Positions 51,352 through 60,390 of a stretch of DNA of 64,000 bases are shown here, piece by piece. This DNA comes from Oscillatoriales cyanobacterium (lineage in GTDB: Bacteria > Cyanobacteriota > Cyanobacteriia > Cyanobacteriales > Microcoleaceae). Below the pieces are notes generated by a model. It was not told the DNA's origin, searched no databases, and was given only the letters and a program-made list of their open reading frames with translations. The translations under genes and the position numbers were made by a program. Location: contig REAP01000033.1 of assembly GCA_004294385.1 (NCBI GenBank), positions 1 through 64,000 of the forward strand, written 5' to 3'. Positions within the stretch are counted from its first letter, which is position 1; each line of letters begins with the position of its first letter.

Positions 51352-53058
51352 ATGTTCAAAAATCTATCCATGCAGGCACGCCTCATCTTCGCATTCATGT
51401 TCATGGGGCTTTTGGTGCTGATTGTCGCAGTGGTAGGTCTGAGTGGCAGTTCTCGCTTGAGTAAGCACATCGACTCCCTAGCCAGCAATAGTGTGCCCAG
51501 CATCTCCGCCTTGTGGAAAATCAACGAAGGACAAACCCAGATCGAATCATCAGAACGGGGCTTGCTGGATATCAATCTAAACAAAGATGGGCGACAGGCA
51601 GAGATCGATCGCATGGATAACGCCTGGAAGCAAATTCAGGAGGGGTTTGAGCAGTACGAAGCGACTCCTAAGTCTGACGCTGAACAGAAGGTATATAAAG
51701 ACTTTTTGGATAAGTGGGATGCGTGGAAGAAAGCCCATGAGGAATTTTTGAGACGTAATCTCCAGTTCGAGAGACTGGGAGTTTTCAATCTATTTGAAAA
51801 TTCAGCGGGGAACGCTGGTTCGGCGATCGCTGCCTACAAAGAGCTTGATAAGCAAGTTCAGGTAAACCGTCAACCCTTCACAGACGCCACCAATAAACTT
51901 TTGGAGGTGTTGAAAATGAATCAGGATTTGACAGCGGAAACAGAACGTGTATCGGCGAAAGATGTTTCTCAAGTCGGATTTTGGGCATTTGTGGCAATCA
52001 TGATCGGTCCGGGAACTGCGCTGTTATTTGGAATTTTCTTTAGCAATACGATCGCCAAACCTCTAGGAGCCAAAATAGCAGGAGTAGTTGACATTGCCCA
52101 AAAGATTTCAGCCGGAGACTTAACCAGCCAAATTTCCCTCGCTGACGCCGAAGATGAAGTTGGTCAATTGCAGAATGCCTTTTACACCATGAACAAAGAC
52201 CTGAATGCCCTAGTCAACCGCATTCAAAAGTCAGGTAATCAAATCACCAGTTCTGCCGACCAAATTACGGCGTCTGGAAGAAACCTGGAAGCAACGGTTT
52301 CAGAACAGGTGGCTTCAACGAATGAAGTGAGTGCAACGGCTCATCAAATTGCCGCGACATCAAGGCAATTGGTAACAACAATGGAGCAGGTTGTGGCAAT
52401 GGCTGAACAGACAACAGTGGCAGCAGGCAATAGTCAAGACAATCTGAACCACATCGATGCTGTGATGCGCCAGTTGCTAGCAGCTACTCAGGTAATTTCC
52501 TCCAAGCTGGAAATCATGGACAAACGAGCTAACAATATCAGCAGAGTGGTTACAACCATCACGGTTGTGGCAGATCAAACCAACTTGCTTTCGCTCAATG
52601 CAGCACTGGAAGCTGAGAGAGCCGGAGAATACGGTGCGGGCTTTGCGGTTGTGGCGCGGGAAATTCGACGGTTAGCCGATCAGACTGCTGTTGCCACCCT
52701 AGAAATTGAGCAGATGATTAAGGAGATGCAATCGGCAGTTTCTACCGGCGTGACAGAGATGGATAAGTTTACGAAGTCTGTAGTTCACAGCGTCGAAGAA
52801 GTAGGGAGAATTAGCGAACAAGTTGCCCAAGTCATTCAGCAGGTGCAGGGATTGACCCCACGCTTTGAGCAGGTGAGTCAGAGCGTCGATGAACAATCTC
52901 AGGGAGCGCAACAAATTAGCGAAGCGATGGAGCATCTGAGTCAAGCATCTCAGCAGACAGCAGGTTCGTTGCGAGAAACCAATCACGCCTTAGAAGAACT
53001 TGACGAAGCTACTCATAGCTTAAAGACAGAGATTGCTCGATTCAAAGTGATGGCTTGA
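51352..53058 (+). CDS. methyl-accepting chemotaxis protein (second)
   Basis: The protein has 568 residues, starting 15 bp after cheR with AAGGGGAAAC upstream. N-terminal helix MQARLIFAFMFMGLLVLIVA; periplasmic 4HB domain about 32-205 with SSERGLLDINLNKDGRQAEI; second helix FWAFVAIMIGPGTALLFGIF; HAMP; and a signalling hairpin with [20 protein letters not shown]. The cytoplasmic parts of the two receptors are highly similar to each other, while the sensory domains differ, so they probably form mixed arrays sensing different signals. Confidence 0.92.
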   Translation: MFKNLSMQARLIFAFMFMGLLVLIVAVVGLSGSSRLSKHIDSLASNSVPSISALWKINEGQTQIESSERGLLDINLNKDGRQAEIDRMDNAWKQIQEGFEQYEATPKSDAEQKVYKDFLDKWDAWKKAHEEFLRRNLQFERLGVFNLFENSAGNAGSAIAAYKELDKQVQVNRQPFTDATNKLLEVLKMNQDLTAETERVSAKDVSQVGFWAFVAIMIGPGTALLFGIFFSNTIAKPLGAKIAGVVDIAQKISAGDLTSQISLADAEDEVGQLQNAFYTMNKDLNALVNRIQKSGNQITSSADQITASGRNLEATVSEQVASTNEVSATAHQIAATSRQLVTTMEQVVAMAEQTTVAAGNSQDNLNHIDAVMRQLLAATQVISSKLEIMDKRANNISRVVTTITVVADQTNLLSLNAALEAERAGEYGAGFAVVAREIRRLADQTAVATLEIEQMIKEMQSAVSTGVTEMDKFTKSVVHSVEEVGRISEQVAQVIQQVQGLTPRFEQVSQSVDEQSQGAQQISEAMEHLSQASQQTAGSLRETNHALEELDEATHSLKTEIARFKVMA

Positions 53059-53354
53059 CAATGAAACTGTTAGAAAATACATTGATGGGCAAAATGGTAA
53101 ATAACATAGATTGCTGGCAGCCTTCAAACGGCTACAACTGCGTTTCATATCAATTCCGGTTGCACTCAGACATGATAGAGGAGACGGCAGTGCCGTGTCC
53201 CTACAATATTATTTTGGGTAGGGACACGGCACTGCCGTCTCCTAATTTCGGCTAATAATAATTCCGATGCTACCGGATTTGATATCATACCCTGCGGGAA
53301 GACCGGGGTTTGCGCGCGACGCGCTATAGAAATTGAAAATTGAGAAATTGAACA
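53059..53354. repeat. spacer with 26-bp perfect palindrome inside a TATC...GATA element
   Basis: AGGAGACGGCAGTGCCGTGT CCCTAC at 53179-53204 is exactly inverted at 53218-53243 with a 13-base loop. The outer ends TATCAATTCCGGTTGC (from about 53148) and ATGCTACCGGATTTGATATC (to about 53275) resemble the element at 46442-46559. It splits the chemosensory cluster between the second mcp and the second cheW and may attenuate downstream transcription. Confidence 0.8.
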
Positions 53355-54098
53355 ATGGAAAGTTATTTAAATACGCTACCGATACCAGACGATTCTGAAT
53401 TTGACCATCCCACACTGAATGATTGCTGGAATCAGATTGGGGTGATGGGCGATCGCACCTGTGGCGAACTGAAGACGGTTATTCACTGCCGCAACTGCAA
53501 GGTTTACTCGGCGGCTGGACGCAGCTTGCTAGAGCGCAATGCTCCACCTGAGTATCTCAAAGAATGGACTGACATCTTGTCAGAAGCTTCCACACAGCAG
53601 ACAGGAGTGGGAGAAGGGACGCTAGTTCGCGCCACAAATACCCTTTCTATAATCATTTTTCGTCTCGGTAATGAACGGTTAGCATTGCCAGTCAACATCT
53701 TGCAAGAAGTGACTCCTCCTTATGCCATTCATAGCGTCCCTCATCGCAGTAACTCTATATTTTTGGGGTTGATCAACATTCGCGGTGAAACGCTGCTCTG
53801 TATTTCGCTCAGAGATTTACTCGGTCTTGAGCCTATCGTCGAATCCGCAGATTTCTCCAATACAATTAATCCACAACGGATGATTGTGGCTGGAAAGAAT
53901 GAAAACAAGTGGGTCTTTCCAGTCGATGAGGTTCATGGAACTTACCGCTTCCATCTCAATGAGTTCAAAGATGCTCCTGTTGTCATTTCCAAAGCATCGG
54001 AAGCTTACACCAAAGGGGTCGTGACTTGGCAAGGCAAGCAGATCAACTTTTTGGACTCTGAACTATTCTTTTACACCCTAAGTCACAAGGTTTTTTGA
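53355..54098 (+). CDS. CheW-domain protein with N-terminal Cys motif (WspD-like)
   Basis: The 247-residue protein has an N-terminal extension DCWNQIGVMGDRTCGELKTV followed by CRNCKVYSAAGRSLLERNAP, as in WspD. A CheW domain covers about 97-245 (SIIIFRLGNERLALPVNILQ, FLGLINIRGETLLCISLRDL). The extension with its cysteines may bind a metal or another partner. It overlaps the beginning of the cheA reading frame if cheA starts at the TTG. It links receptors to CheA. Confidence 0.9.
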   Translation: MESYLNTLPIPDDSEFDHPTLNDCWNQIGVMGDRTCGELKTVIHCRNCKVYSAAGRSLLERNAPPEYLKEWTDILSEASTQQTGVGEGTLVRATNTLSIIIFRLGNERLALPVNILQEVTPPYAIHSVPHRSNSIFLGLINIRGETLLCISLRDLLGLEPIVESADFSNTINPQRMIVAGKNENKWVFPVDEVHGTYRFHLNEFKDAPVVISKASEAYTKGVVTWQGKQINFLDSELFFYTLSHKVF

Positions 54099-54100
54099 CC

Positions 54101-56509
54101 ATGAGCGATGATTCTATGCTGGAGCTATTTCGACAAGAAACTGAGACGCAGGTTGCGATCCTGACTCAGGGACTACTGATCTTGGAAGCTAACCCGCAAT
54201 CTGATGAGGCACTGGAAGTGCTGATGCGGGGAGCTCACTCGATTAAAGGTGCTGCTCGAATTGTTTCTCTAGATGCCGTCACTAATCTGGCGCACTTGAT
54301 GGAAGATTGCTTTGTGGCAGCGCAGAACCAGATCATCACGTTAGGTTCAGACCAGATTGATGTGTTACTGCAATGCGTTGATTTGCTTCAAGCGCTTAGT
54401 CAGGTAACTGAAGTCGATCTAGTTGAATGGTTGGCCCAAAAAACTGGAGAGTTTGAGAGCTGTTACGGGGCGATTACGGCTCTGCACCTTCCACTACCTC
54501 CAAATTTTAGCGATGGTCGATCGACATCCCTGGTTACAGTCGATCAAAACTCAGCGTTGAGCCAAATCCCTAGTCAGGAAATTGCCACGGTCGATCCGAT
54601 CGCCACCCCAACCGATCAGGTGATGCAAGTCTCGGTGGTTGGTGAGCCCTTCGACTTCGCTCAGGATAAACTGCGTCGAACCACAGAAAATTTGAAACCA
54701 GGGCTGAGCCAAAGCCCACGGGAAACTGCCACGGTTGAGGCGATCGCCACCCCAACCGATCGGGTGGTGCGAGTCTCGGCAGAAAATTTGAACCGGATTA
54801 TGGGGTTGGCGGGTGAATCGCTGGTTGAGGCAAATTGGCTGCAACCCTTTGCCGATTCCTTCACGACACTCAAGTCCCGTCAATTAGAGCTTTCTAGACT
54901 TCTAGAAACGATCCATACTGCGTTAGCGAACACTCCAACCTCTTTGACAACATATTCAGAAAGCCTGCAAGTTCTGGATGCAGCTCGACGTAAAGTACGA
55001 GAATGTCGGGAAATTCTCACCGATCGCTTGGGTGAACTGGAACTATATGCTCGTCGCACAACGAACTTGAGCGATCGGCTTTACCGAGAAGTGATAGCCT
55101 CCCATATGCGTCCCTTTGTGGATGGAGTACAGGGCTTTCCTCGCATGGTTCGCGATCTAGCAAGACAATTGAATAAGCAGGTCAAACTAGAGATTGTCGG
55201 TCAGTCAACCCCGGTCGATCGTGATATCCTCAAAAAACTGGAAGCACCCCTGACTCACATGATTCGCAATGCGGTCGATCACGGAATCGAATCGCCAGAA
55301 GAGCGATCGTCGGCTGGCAAACCGATGGAGGGAAGAGTTCGTCTAGAATCATTTCATCGTGGCGGTATGCTGGTAATTACAATTTCCGATGACGGAAGAG
55401 GAATTGATCCCGATCGGATGCGCCAAAGGATTATCGATCGGAATTTAGCTTCACCCAAAACGGCTGCTCAACTTACCGAAGCTGAAATCATCGAGTTTCT
55501 GTTTCTACCTGGATTTTCTACAGCCACACAAGTGACTGAAATTTCAGGACGTGGTGTGGGATTAGATATTGTCAAAAGTATGGTACAAGAGGTTGGTGGA
55601 ACGATTCGCGCCACATCTCAATTCCAAAAGGGTACTAATTTTCACTTGCAACTTCCCCTCACGCTCTCGGTTGTCAGGACGCTAATTGTCGAGATTTCTG
55701 GTGAACCTTATGCCTTTCCCCTGGGACGAGTGGATCAGATTGTCAAACTCGACAAATCGGACATTTATGTTGTCGAAGGTCGCCAATATTTCACTAAAGA
55801 TGGTCAAAATATCGGGTTGATTGCCGCTCACCATGTTCTGGATTTACCGGACGCTTTATCCTCCCATGATGCGATCTGTGTAGTTGTAATCAGCGATCAA
55901 TCCAACGCTTATGGCTTGGTTATAGACCAGTTCTTAGGTGAACGGGATTTAGTGGTGCGTCCACTCGATCCGCGTTTGGGTAAAGTTCGGGATATTAGTG
56001 CCTCTGCTCTAATGGATGATGGCTTGCCTGTTTTAATTATGGATGTTTCTGATTTGGTGCAATCCATTGACAATATGCTCAACAGTGGTCAAATAAGACC
56101 TGTTGATATCAACAAAGCCAAAGCCCAAAAAAGCAACGATCGCCAACGCATTTTAGTGGTGGATGATTCCATTACAGTGCGCGAAATGACCCGGAAAATG
56201 CTGCAAAATCGAGGCTACGATGTGGATGTTGCCGTAAACGGAATGGATGGTTGGACAGCCATTCGGAGCAATCATTACGACCTTGTAGTGAGCGACATTG
56301 ATATGCCTCGCATGAATGGCATTGAACTTGTCAAACAAATCAAAGACCATCCCAAATTCCAGTTGCTTCCGGTGATTATCGTGTCATACCGCGATAGCGA
56401 ATCCGATCGGATTCTGGGCATGGAAGCTGGGGCAGACTATTACATCACCAAAAGCAGCTTCGATGACGACACATTAGTCAATGCGATCGTCGATCTGATT
56501 GGAAAATAG
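54101..56509 (+). CDS. hybrid histidine kinase CheA with C-terminal receiver (WspE-like)
   Basis: The protein has 802 residues from ATG 54101; a TTG two codons upstream overlaps cheW by 4 bp. The Hpt domain carries the phosphorylated His in RGAHSIKGAAR (residue 46). Then come a linker, a dimerisation region (SAENLNRIMGLAGESLVEAN), an HATPase (THMIRNAVDHGIESPEER, ISDDGRGIDPDRM, GRGVGLDIVKSM), a CheW domain (PYAFPLGRVDQIVKLDKSDI) and a receiver (LVVDDSITVREMTRKMLQNR, phospho-Asp in VVSDIDMPRMNG). The linker has a 144-bp in-frame duplication (IATPTDQVMQVS and IATPTDRVVRVS) with a CTTCGACT-CGCTCAG repeat in the first copy. All catalytic residues look intact. Confidence 0.93.
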   Translation: MSDDSMLELFRQETETQVAILTQGLLILEANPQSDEALEVLMRGAHSIKGAARIVSLDAVTNLAHLMEDCFVAAQNQIITLGSDQIDVLLQCVDLLQALSQVTEVDLVEWLAQKTGEFESCYGAITALHLPLPPNFSDGRSTSLVTVDQNSALSQIPSQEIATVDPIATPTDQVMQVSVVGEPFDFAQDKLRRTTENLKPGLSQSPRETATVEAIATPTDRVVRVSAENLNRIMGLAGESLVEANWLQPFADSFTTLKSRQLELSRLLETIHTALANTPTSLTTYSESLQVLDAARRKVRECREILTDRLGELELYARRTTNLSDRLYREVIASHMRPFVDGVQGFPRMVRDLARQLNKQVKLEIVGQSTPVDRDILKKLEAPLTHMIRNAVDHGIESPEERSSAGKPMEGRVRLESFHRGGMLVITISDDGRGIDPDRMRQRIIDRNLASPKTAAQLTEAEIIEFLFLPGFSTATQVTEISGRGVGLDIVKSMVQEVGGTIRATSQFQKGTNFHLQLPLTLSVVRTLIVEISGEPYAFPLGRVDQIVKLDKSDIYVVEGRQYFTKDGQNIGLIAAHHVLDLPDALSSHDAICVVVISDQSNAYGLVIDQFLGERDLVVRPLDPRLGKVRDISASALMDDGLPVLIMDVSDLVQSIDNMLNSGQIRPVDINKAKAQKSNDRQRILVVDDSITVREMTRKMLQNRGYDVDVAVNGMDGWTAIRSNHYDLVVSDIDMPRMNGIELVKQIKDHPKFQLLPVIIVSYRDSESDRILGMEAGADYYITKSSFDDDTLVNAIVDLIGK
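54584..54871. repeat. 144-bp tandem duplication in the cheA linker
   Basis: GCCACGG...GCCACCCCAACCGATC is found at 54584 and again at 54728, 144 bp (48 codons) apart; the neighbouring GAGCCAAA...GGAAA(C/T)TGCC also matches. Between them lies GAGCCCTTCGACTTCGCTCA GGATAAACTGCGTCGAAC at about 54647-54684, a member of the dispersed repeat family. Confidence 0.75.
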
Positions 56510-56541
56510 TCATGGAAGCAGAGTTAGCTAAGGAGTAAACA

Positions 56542-57201
56542 ATGAAATTAACAACTAATCCTAGTACGTTAGAATTGAGACTTTTCGTATTATTTGATGT
56601 AAGAGGTTCTCTTAGACCTAAGCTTCATCACATTATGATGTTGGAGGCGGTATCTTGGTTGTTAGGTAAAGGTTGCGATTGTTCACTGATATCGTTTTTT
56701 GACAATATGGTTGAGGCTTGGCCTATTAACCATGTAATTGAAAGGGACGATCGTTGGAGTTTTTGGAGATTAGACCGGGAACAATGTAAAAATTTAATTC
56801 TGTTCCTGGGTGTTGTAATGGCCGAGTATGAACAATTGTATAATGGGGTTTGGGATGTTTTTATTGGCGATACAGAAAGTTCAGGACATGACGATTTGTC
56901 TTCATGTTTTACTTGGGATTATCTCGAAAATACTCTCTACGAACTCGCGGAAAAACGGAATCAAGGATTTGACTCTTATCGTAGTGAGAAATGGTTTGAA
57001 TGCCTAACAAAAGGTTGTACAGGTTCAGGCGATATCTATGAAGACGGATATCCAGATAAGATGGACTGGGGTATTTCTCTTGACTCTTTTTACAAGGAAA
57101 TGGTAAATTCCTCTGATATTCTTATGTGGTACGACCGCTTTCAGTTAGAAAAAGAGGCACTCAGATTGCTCCCTATGCCACCCGGGTCGTCTTTGATGTA
57201 G
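56542..57201 (+). CDS. unknown protein inserted between cheA and cheB
   Basis: The 219-residue protein has no homology that I recognise. It is acidic and Trp-rich, with RWSFWRLDREQCKNLILFLG, LYNGVWDVFIGDTESSGHDD, WDYLENTLYELAEKRNQGFD, TGSGDIYEDGYPDKMDWGIS and SDILMWYDRFQLEKEALRLL. There is no signal peptide. It begins about 30 bp after cheA (AAGGAG precedes ATG 56542) and ends 55 bp before cheB. Its codons are more AT-rich than those of the che genes around it, so it may be a later insertion. Position suggests co-transcription; a role in the chemosensory system is possible but not shown. Confidence 0.65.
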   Translation: MKLTTNPSTLELRLFVLFDVRGSLRPKLHHIMMLEAVSWLLGKGCDCSLISFFDNMVEAWPINHVIERDDRWSFWRLDREQCKNLILFLGVVMAEYEQLYNGVWDVFIGDTESSGHDDLSSCFTWDYLENTLYELAEKRNQGFDSYRSEKWFECLTKGCTGSGDIYEDGYPDKMDWGISLDSFYKEMVNSSDILMWYDRFQLEKEALRLLPMPPGSSLM

Positions 57202-57256
57202 ACGGCGTAGTAGAGATTACTAATACATCCACGCTCAAATAATGCCTGTACTTAGA

Positions 57257-58291
57257 ATGAGAATTGCAATTGTCAATGATATGGCTATGGCAGTGGAAGC
57301 CCTCAAGCGAGTGCTGCTAAGCGTTCCAGGTTATGAAGTGGCATGGATTGCACGGGATGGTGCAGATGCGGTTGCCCGCTGCGTCAGAGACACCCCCGAC
57401 TTAATTTTGATGGATCTATTAATGCCAGTCATGGATGGTGTGGAAGCCACCAGCCAGATCATGAAACAGTCTCCCTGTGTGATTCTGATTGTGACTGCAA
57501 GCGTCGGAAAGAATGCCGGGAAGGTGTTTGAGGCAATGGGGTATGGTGCCCGTGATGCAGTGAACACTCCCGTCTTGGGAATCTCAGGAAGTCCAGAGTC
57601 TGCCCAAGCGCTACTGGCAAAAATTGCGACTCTGAGCAAGCTAATTGGCAAATCATCTCAAACCTCAACTCCAAAACCCCAAAGTTCAAATTTTACTTCA
57701 TTCTCCACACCTTCGACCATACTCCCTCCCCTAGTGGCGATCGGCTCCTCAACAGGTGGTCCCAAAGCTCTAGCCACCATTCTCTCCCGCCTCCCAGCCA
57801 ACTTCGGCGCGGCCATTGCGATTATTCAACACGTCGATATGCAGTTTTCGTCTGGGCTGGTGGATTGGCTGAATCAACAAACACCCTTGAAGGTGAAACT
57901 AGCTACTACTGGCGATCGCTTAGAAAAAGGTATCGTCCACGTTGCAGGTACTAACGATCACCTCAGTCTCCGTTCTGATTTCACTCTGCACTACATAAAA
58001 GAACCCATTGACTATCCCTACCGCCCATCCGTAGATGTGTTCTTTAAGAGTCTTGCCCAGTATTGGAACCACAAGGAAACCGCTGTATTACTGACTGGGA
58101 TGGGACAAGACGGTGCTGAGGGTCTCAGCCTTTTGCGATCGCGGGGATGGCACACGATCGCTCAGGATGAAAAAAGTTCTGTCATATATGGAATGCCCAA
58201 AGCGGCTGTTCAGCTAAATGCAGCGGTTGAAGTTCTGCCTCCTGAAGCGATCGTCGATCGGTTAGTTCAGCGAATCATGTTCAAAATATAA
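57257..58291 (+). CDS. protein-glutamate methylesterase CheB (WspF-like)
   Basis: The protein has 344 residues from ATG 57257 ([20 protein letters not shown]); an ATG five codons earlier is possible but less natural. The N-terminal receiver has acidic Asp8 and the phospho-Asp in [13 protein letters not shown] (Asp53). The C-terminal methylesterase has [16 protein letters not shown] (Ser), [11 protein letters not shown] (His) and [12 protein letters not shown] (Asp). CheB removes methyl or amide groups from receptors after phosphorylation by CheA, opposing CheR. It closes the chemosensory cluster; no diguanylate cyclase follows. Confidence 0.93.
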   Translation: MRIAIVNDMAMAVEALKRVLLSVPGYEVAWIARDGADAVARCVRDTPDLILMDLLMPVMDGVEATSQIMKQSPCVILIVTASVGKNAGKVFEAMGYGARDAVNTPVLGISGSPESAQALLAKIATLSKLIGKSSQTSTPKPQSSNFTSFSTPSTILPPLVAIGSSTGGPKALATILSRLPANFGAAIAIIQHVDMQFSSGLVDWLNQQTPLKVKLATTGDRLEKGIVHVAGTNDHLSLRSDFTLHYIKEPIDYPYRPSVDVFFKSLAQYWNHKETAVLLTGMGQDGAEGLSLLRSRGWHTIAQDEKSSVIYGMPKAAVQLNAAVEVLPPEAIVDRLVQRIMFKI

Positions 58292-58295
58292 AACT

Positions 58296-58322
58296 GGCTA
58301 GTTTTTTATTAAAATCTAGCCC
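58296..58322 (+). terminator. hairpin after cheB
   Basis: GGCTAG (with TTTTTTATTAAAAT between) and CTAGCC form a stem extended by T/A pairs, starting a few bases after the cheB stop. It could end the chemosensory transcript in either direction. The stem is AT-rich and no T-tract follows, so confidence is limited. Confidence 0.45.
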
Positions 58323-58326
58323 AACA

Positions 58327-58332
58327 TATAAT
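58327..58332 (+). promoter_or_regulatory. TATAAT -10 element upstream of deoC
   Basis: A perfect TATAAT lies 33 bases before the deoC ATG, just after the cheB hairpin. No good -35 is visible at 17 bp upstream (TTTTAT). It supports separate transcription of deoC. Confidence 0.35.
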
Positions 58333-58364
58333 AGAGTAGTTACCTCAGAGAGAAAAAAACTATA

Positions 58365-59042
58365 ATGCGTGCAAACCAGCCAGACATCGATATTGCCCCA
58401 TTAATCGATTACGGCCTGATCGACCCGACAGCCACGCCAGAGCAAGTAGAACATTTTTGCCAACAAGCAGATAGATTTGGCTTTGTCACAGTGTGCGTCT
58501 ATCCATCCTATGTCCGACAAGCTGTTGAGCTACTGCACGACAAACGCCCAAAAGTTTGTACTGTTATAGGTTTTCCCACTGGTGCTTCGACTTCAACGGT
58601 GAAACTTTACGAAGCTCTAGAAGCCGCAGATAATGGAGCCGTAGAGTTAGATGTGTCCGTTAACTTAGGATTATTGAAAGCTGGAAGAATCGATGAATTC
58701 CACCGGGAATTAGCCCAAATTTGCGAAGAAACTAATCTCACCATCAAAGCAATTATCGAAAGTTCGCTGCTTTCTGATGCGGAAAAACAATTAGCGGCTG
58801 AGATTTGTATGGAGGCTGGTGTGGCTTATATCAAAACCAACACTGGCTTTTTTGGCGCGGCGACTGTTGACGATGTGCGACTGTTGAAGGAAGTGACGAA
58901 GGGACGGATTGGGATTAAAGCGGCCGGGGGAATTCGTACCCATGAACAAGCTCTCGATTTGGTACTAGCTGGTGCAACTCGTTTGGGGACTTCTCGCGGC
59001 CCTGAATTACTCCGTCAGAGGGATAATTTAGAAAAGAGTTAA
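58365..59042 (+). CDS. deoC: deoxyribose-phosphate aldolase
   Basis: The 225-residue protein is a typical DeoC with [33 protein letters not shown] (Schiff-base Lys157) and [20 protein letters not shown] (Lys185 assists catalysis). It cleaves 2-deoxyribose 5-phosphate to glyceraldehyde 3-phosphate and acetaldehyde in nucleoside breakdown. It is followed after 266 bp of inverted repeats by recO; the deoC-recO order is often seen in cyanobacteria. Confidence 0.96.
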   Translation: MRANQPDIDIAPLIDYGLIDPTATPEQVEHFCQQADRFGFVTVCVYPSYVRQAVELLHDKRPKVCTVIGFPTGASTSTVKLYEALEAADNGAVELDVSVNLGLLKAGRIDEFHRELAQICEETNLTIKAIIESSLLSDAEKQLAAEICMEAGVAYIKTNTGFFGAATVDDVRLLKEVTKGRIGIKAAGGIRTHEQALDLVLAGATRLGTSRGPELLRQRDNLEKS

Positions 59043-59064
59043 TTGTTGACGGTTAATTGTGATT

Positions 59065-59279
59065 GGTTATTGGCAGTACCCTGAGCGGAGTCGAAGGGTT
59101 ATTGGTTATTTCTTAGTTGTTGATTGTTCGGGACGTTCTGGACTTACACACGGAAATAAAAAAATGGTTTATTCATCAAAGTTTAAATGACATACTTATG
59201 TATTTTACCGCTCATATACTTAGTATTAATAACAAATACCTTCGACCCTTCGACTCCGCTCAGGGTACTGCCAATAACC
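59065..59279. repeat. element bounded by 35-bp perfect inverted repeats
   Basis: GGTTATTGGCAGTACCCTGA GCGGAGTCGAAGGGT at 59065-59099 is exactly inverted at 59245-59279. The 145-base centre is AT-rich (AAATGACATACTTATGTATTT, GGACGTTCTGGACTTACACAC) and has no open frame. The arms contain the CTGAGCGGAGTCGAAGG core of the window-wide repeat family. It lies between deoC and recO. Confidence 0.85.
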
Positions 59280-59308
59280 AGTAACCAGTAACAAATAACC
59301 AGTAACAA

Positions 59309-60187
59309 ATGATTAGAACTTACAAAGCCACTGGAATTAATCTTAAGAGTGCGCCTCTAGGCGAATCCGATCGCGTGTTGACAGTCTTAACACGGGAATT
59401 CGGGCTGATCCGAGCCGTAGCACCCGGTGTACGCAAAGCACGATCGACCATCGGCGGTAGAAGCGAATTGTTTGTTGTCAACGAATTGCTGATTGCCAAA
59501 GGTCGATCGCTCGACAAAATTACCCAAGCCGAAACTGTACAATCACATCCAGGGCTGAGTCGCAACCTGGGAAAACTCGCAGCCGCTCAATATTTAGCTG
59601 AATTGGCGATCGCCAGCGCTCTGTCCGACGAGCCCCAAGAAGACTTATTTTGCTTGCTGAGCGAACATTTAAGCCGTTTGGAGCGTTTGCCCGATCGCAC
59701 AGACACAGACTCCCTAGCCTTACTAATCGCCCACCTAGATCAGGGAATTTTTCACCTGCTAGCCCTAGCCGGCGTTGCACCCCAAGTCCACGTCTGCTGC
59801 GCCACCAGACACCCCTTGACCCCAAATTTCACCGATCCTAACTGGAAAATGGGATTTAGCATACCTTCTGGGGGAACCTTCAGCTTGTCCGAGTTAGTTA
59901 AGCTAGAAATAGAACGATCGCAAACAACCGGATCTGGTTATAATCTCGCCTCCCGTTCCCCCAAAACATCTGCAAGCAAATACTTGACAGATTTTCAGAT
60001 TAATGCTATGGAACTAAATGCACTGCAACAATTGGGGAGTCCAGAACTAGCGGCCGAGGTGATTGGCGATCGAGCAGCTTGGGTATCTGTCGAAAATATT
60101 TTGCGACAATATGCACAGTATCATTTGGGTTGTGTGATTCGATCGGGAAGCTCGATCGATGCTTACTTAGAGAGTTTTGAGTTTTGA
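59309..60187 (+). CDS. recO: DNA repair protein RecO
   Basis: The 292-residue protein has an N-terminal OB fold (YKATGINLKSAPLGESDRVL, FGLIRAVAPGVRKARSTIGG) and a helical C-terminal domain with a Cys pair (HVCCATRHPL). RecO loads RecA on SSB-coated DNA with RecR, in recombinational repair. The cyanobacterial form usually carries a longer C-terminus than E. coli RecO, as here. Monocistronic after an inverted-repeat element. Confidence 0.93.
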   Translation: MIRTYKATGINLKSAPLGESDRVLTVLTREFGLIRAVAPGVRKARSTIGGRSELFVVNELLIAKGRSLDKITQAETVQSHPGLSRNLGKLAAAQYLAELAIASALSDEPQEDLFCLLSEHLSRLERLPDRTDTDSLALLIAHLDQGIFHLLALAGVAPQVHVCCATRHPLTPNFTDPNWKMGFSIPSGGTFSLSELVKLEIERSQTTGSGYNLASRSPKTSASKYLTDFQINAMELNALQQLGSPELAAEVIGDRAAWVSVENILRQYAQYHLGCVIRSGSSIDAYLESFEF

Positions 60188-60390
60188 ATAGAGGAAAAAG
60201 AGCGATCGGTATATTCTCACCCCAAAACAGCGGGGAATCCGAACCAGAAAGTAATTTCACGTAAAGTCCAAAGATTCTGAGAACGTTAGATAATAAAAGT
60301 TACAAATTATAAAACCTGGCTGTCAAAGCCCTAATTGAAATTTCAAGTCCCGCCGAATCTCCACCATCCCAAGCGACCGACCCAAACCCC

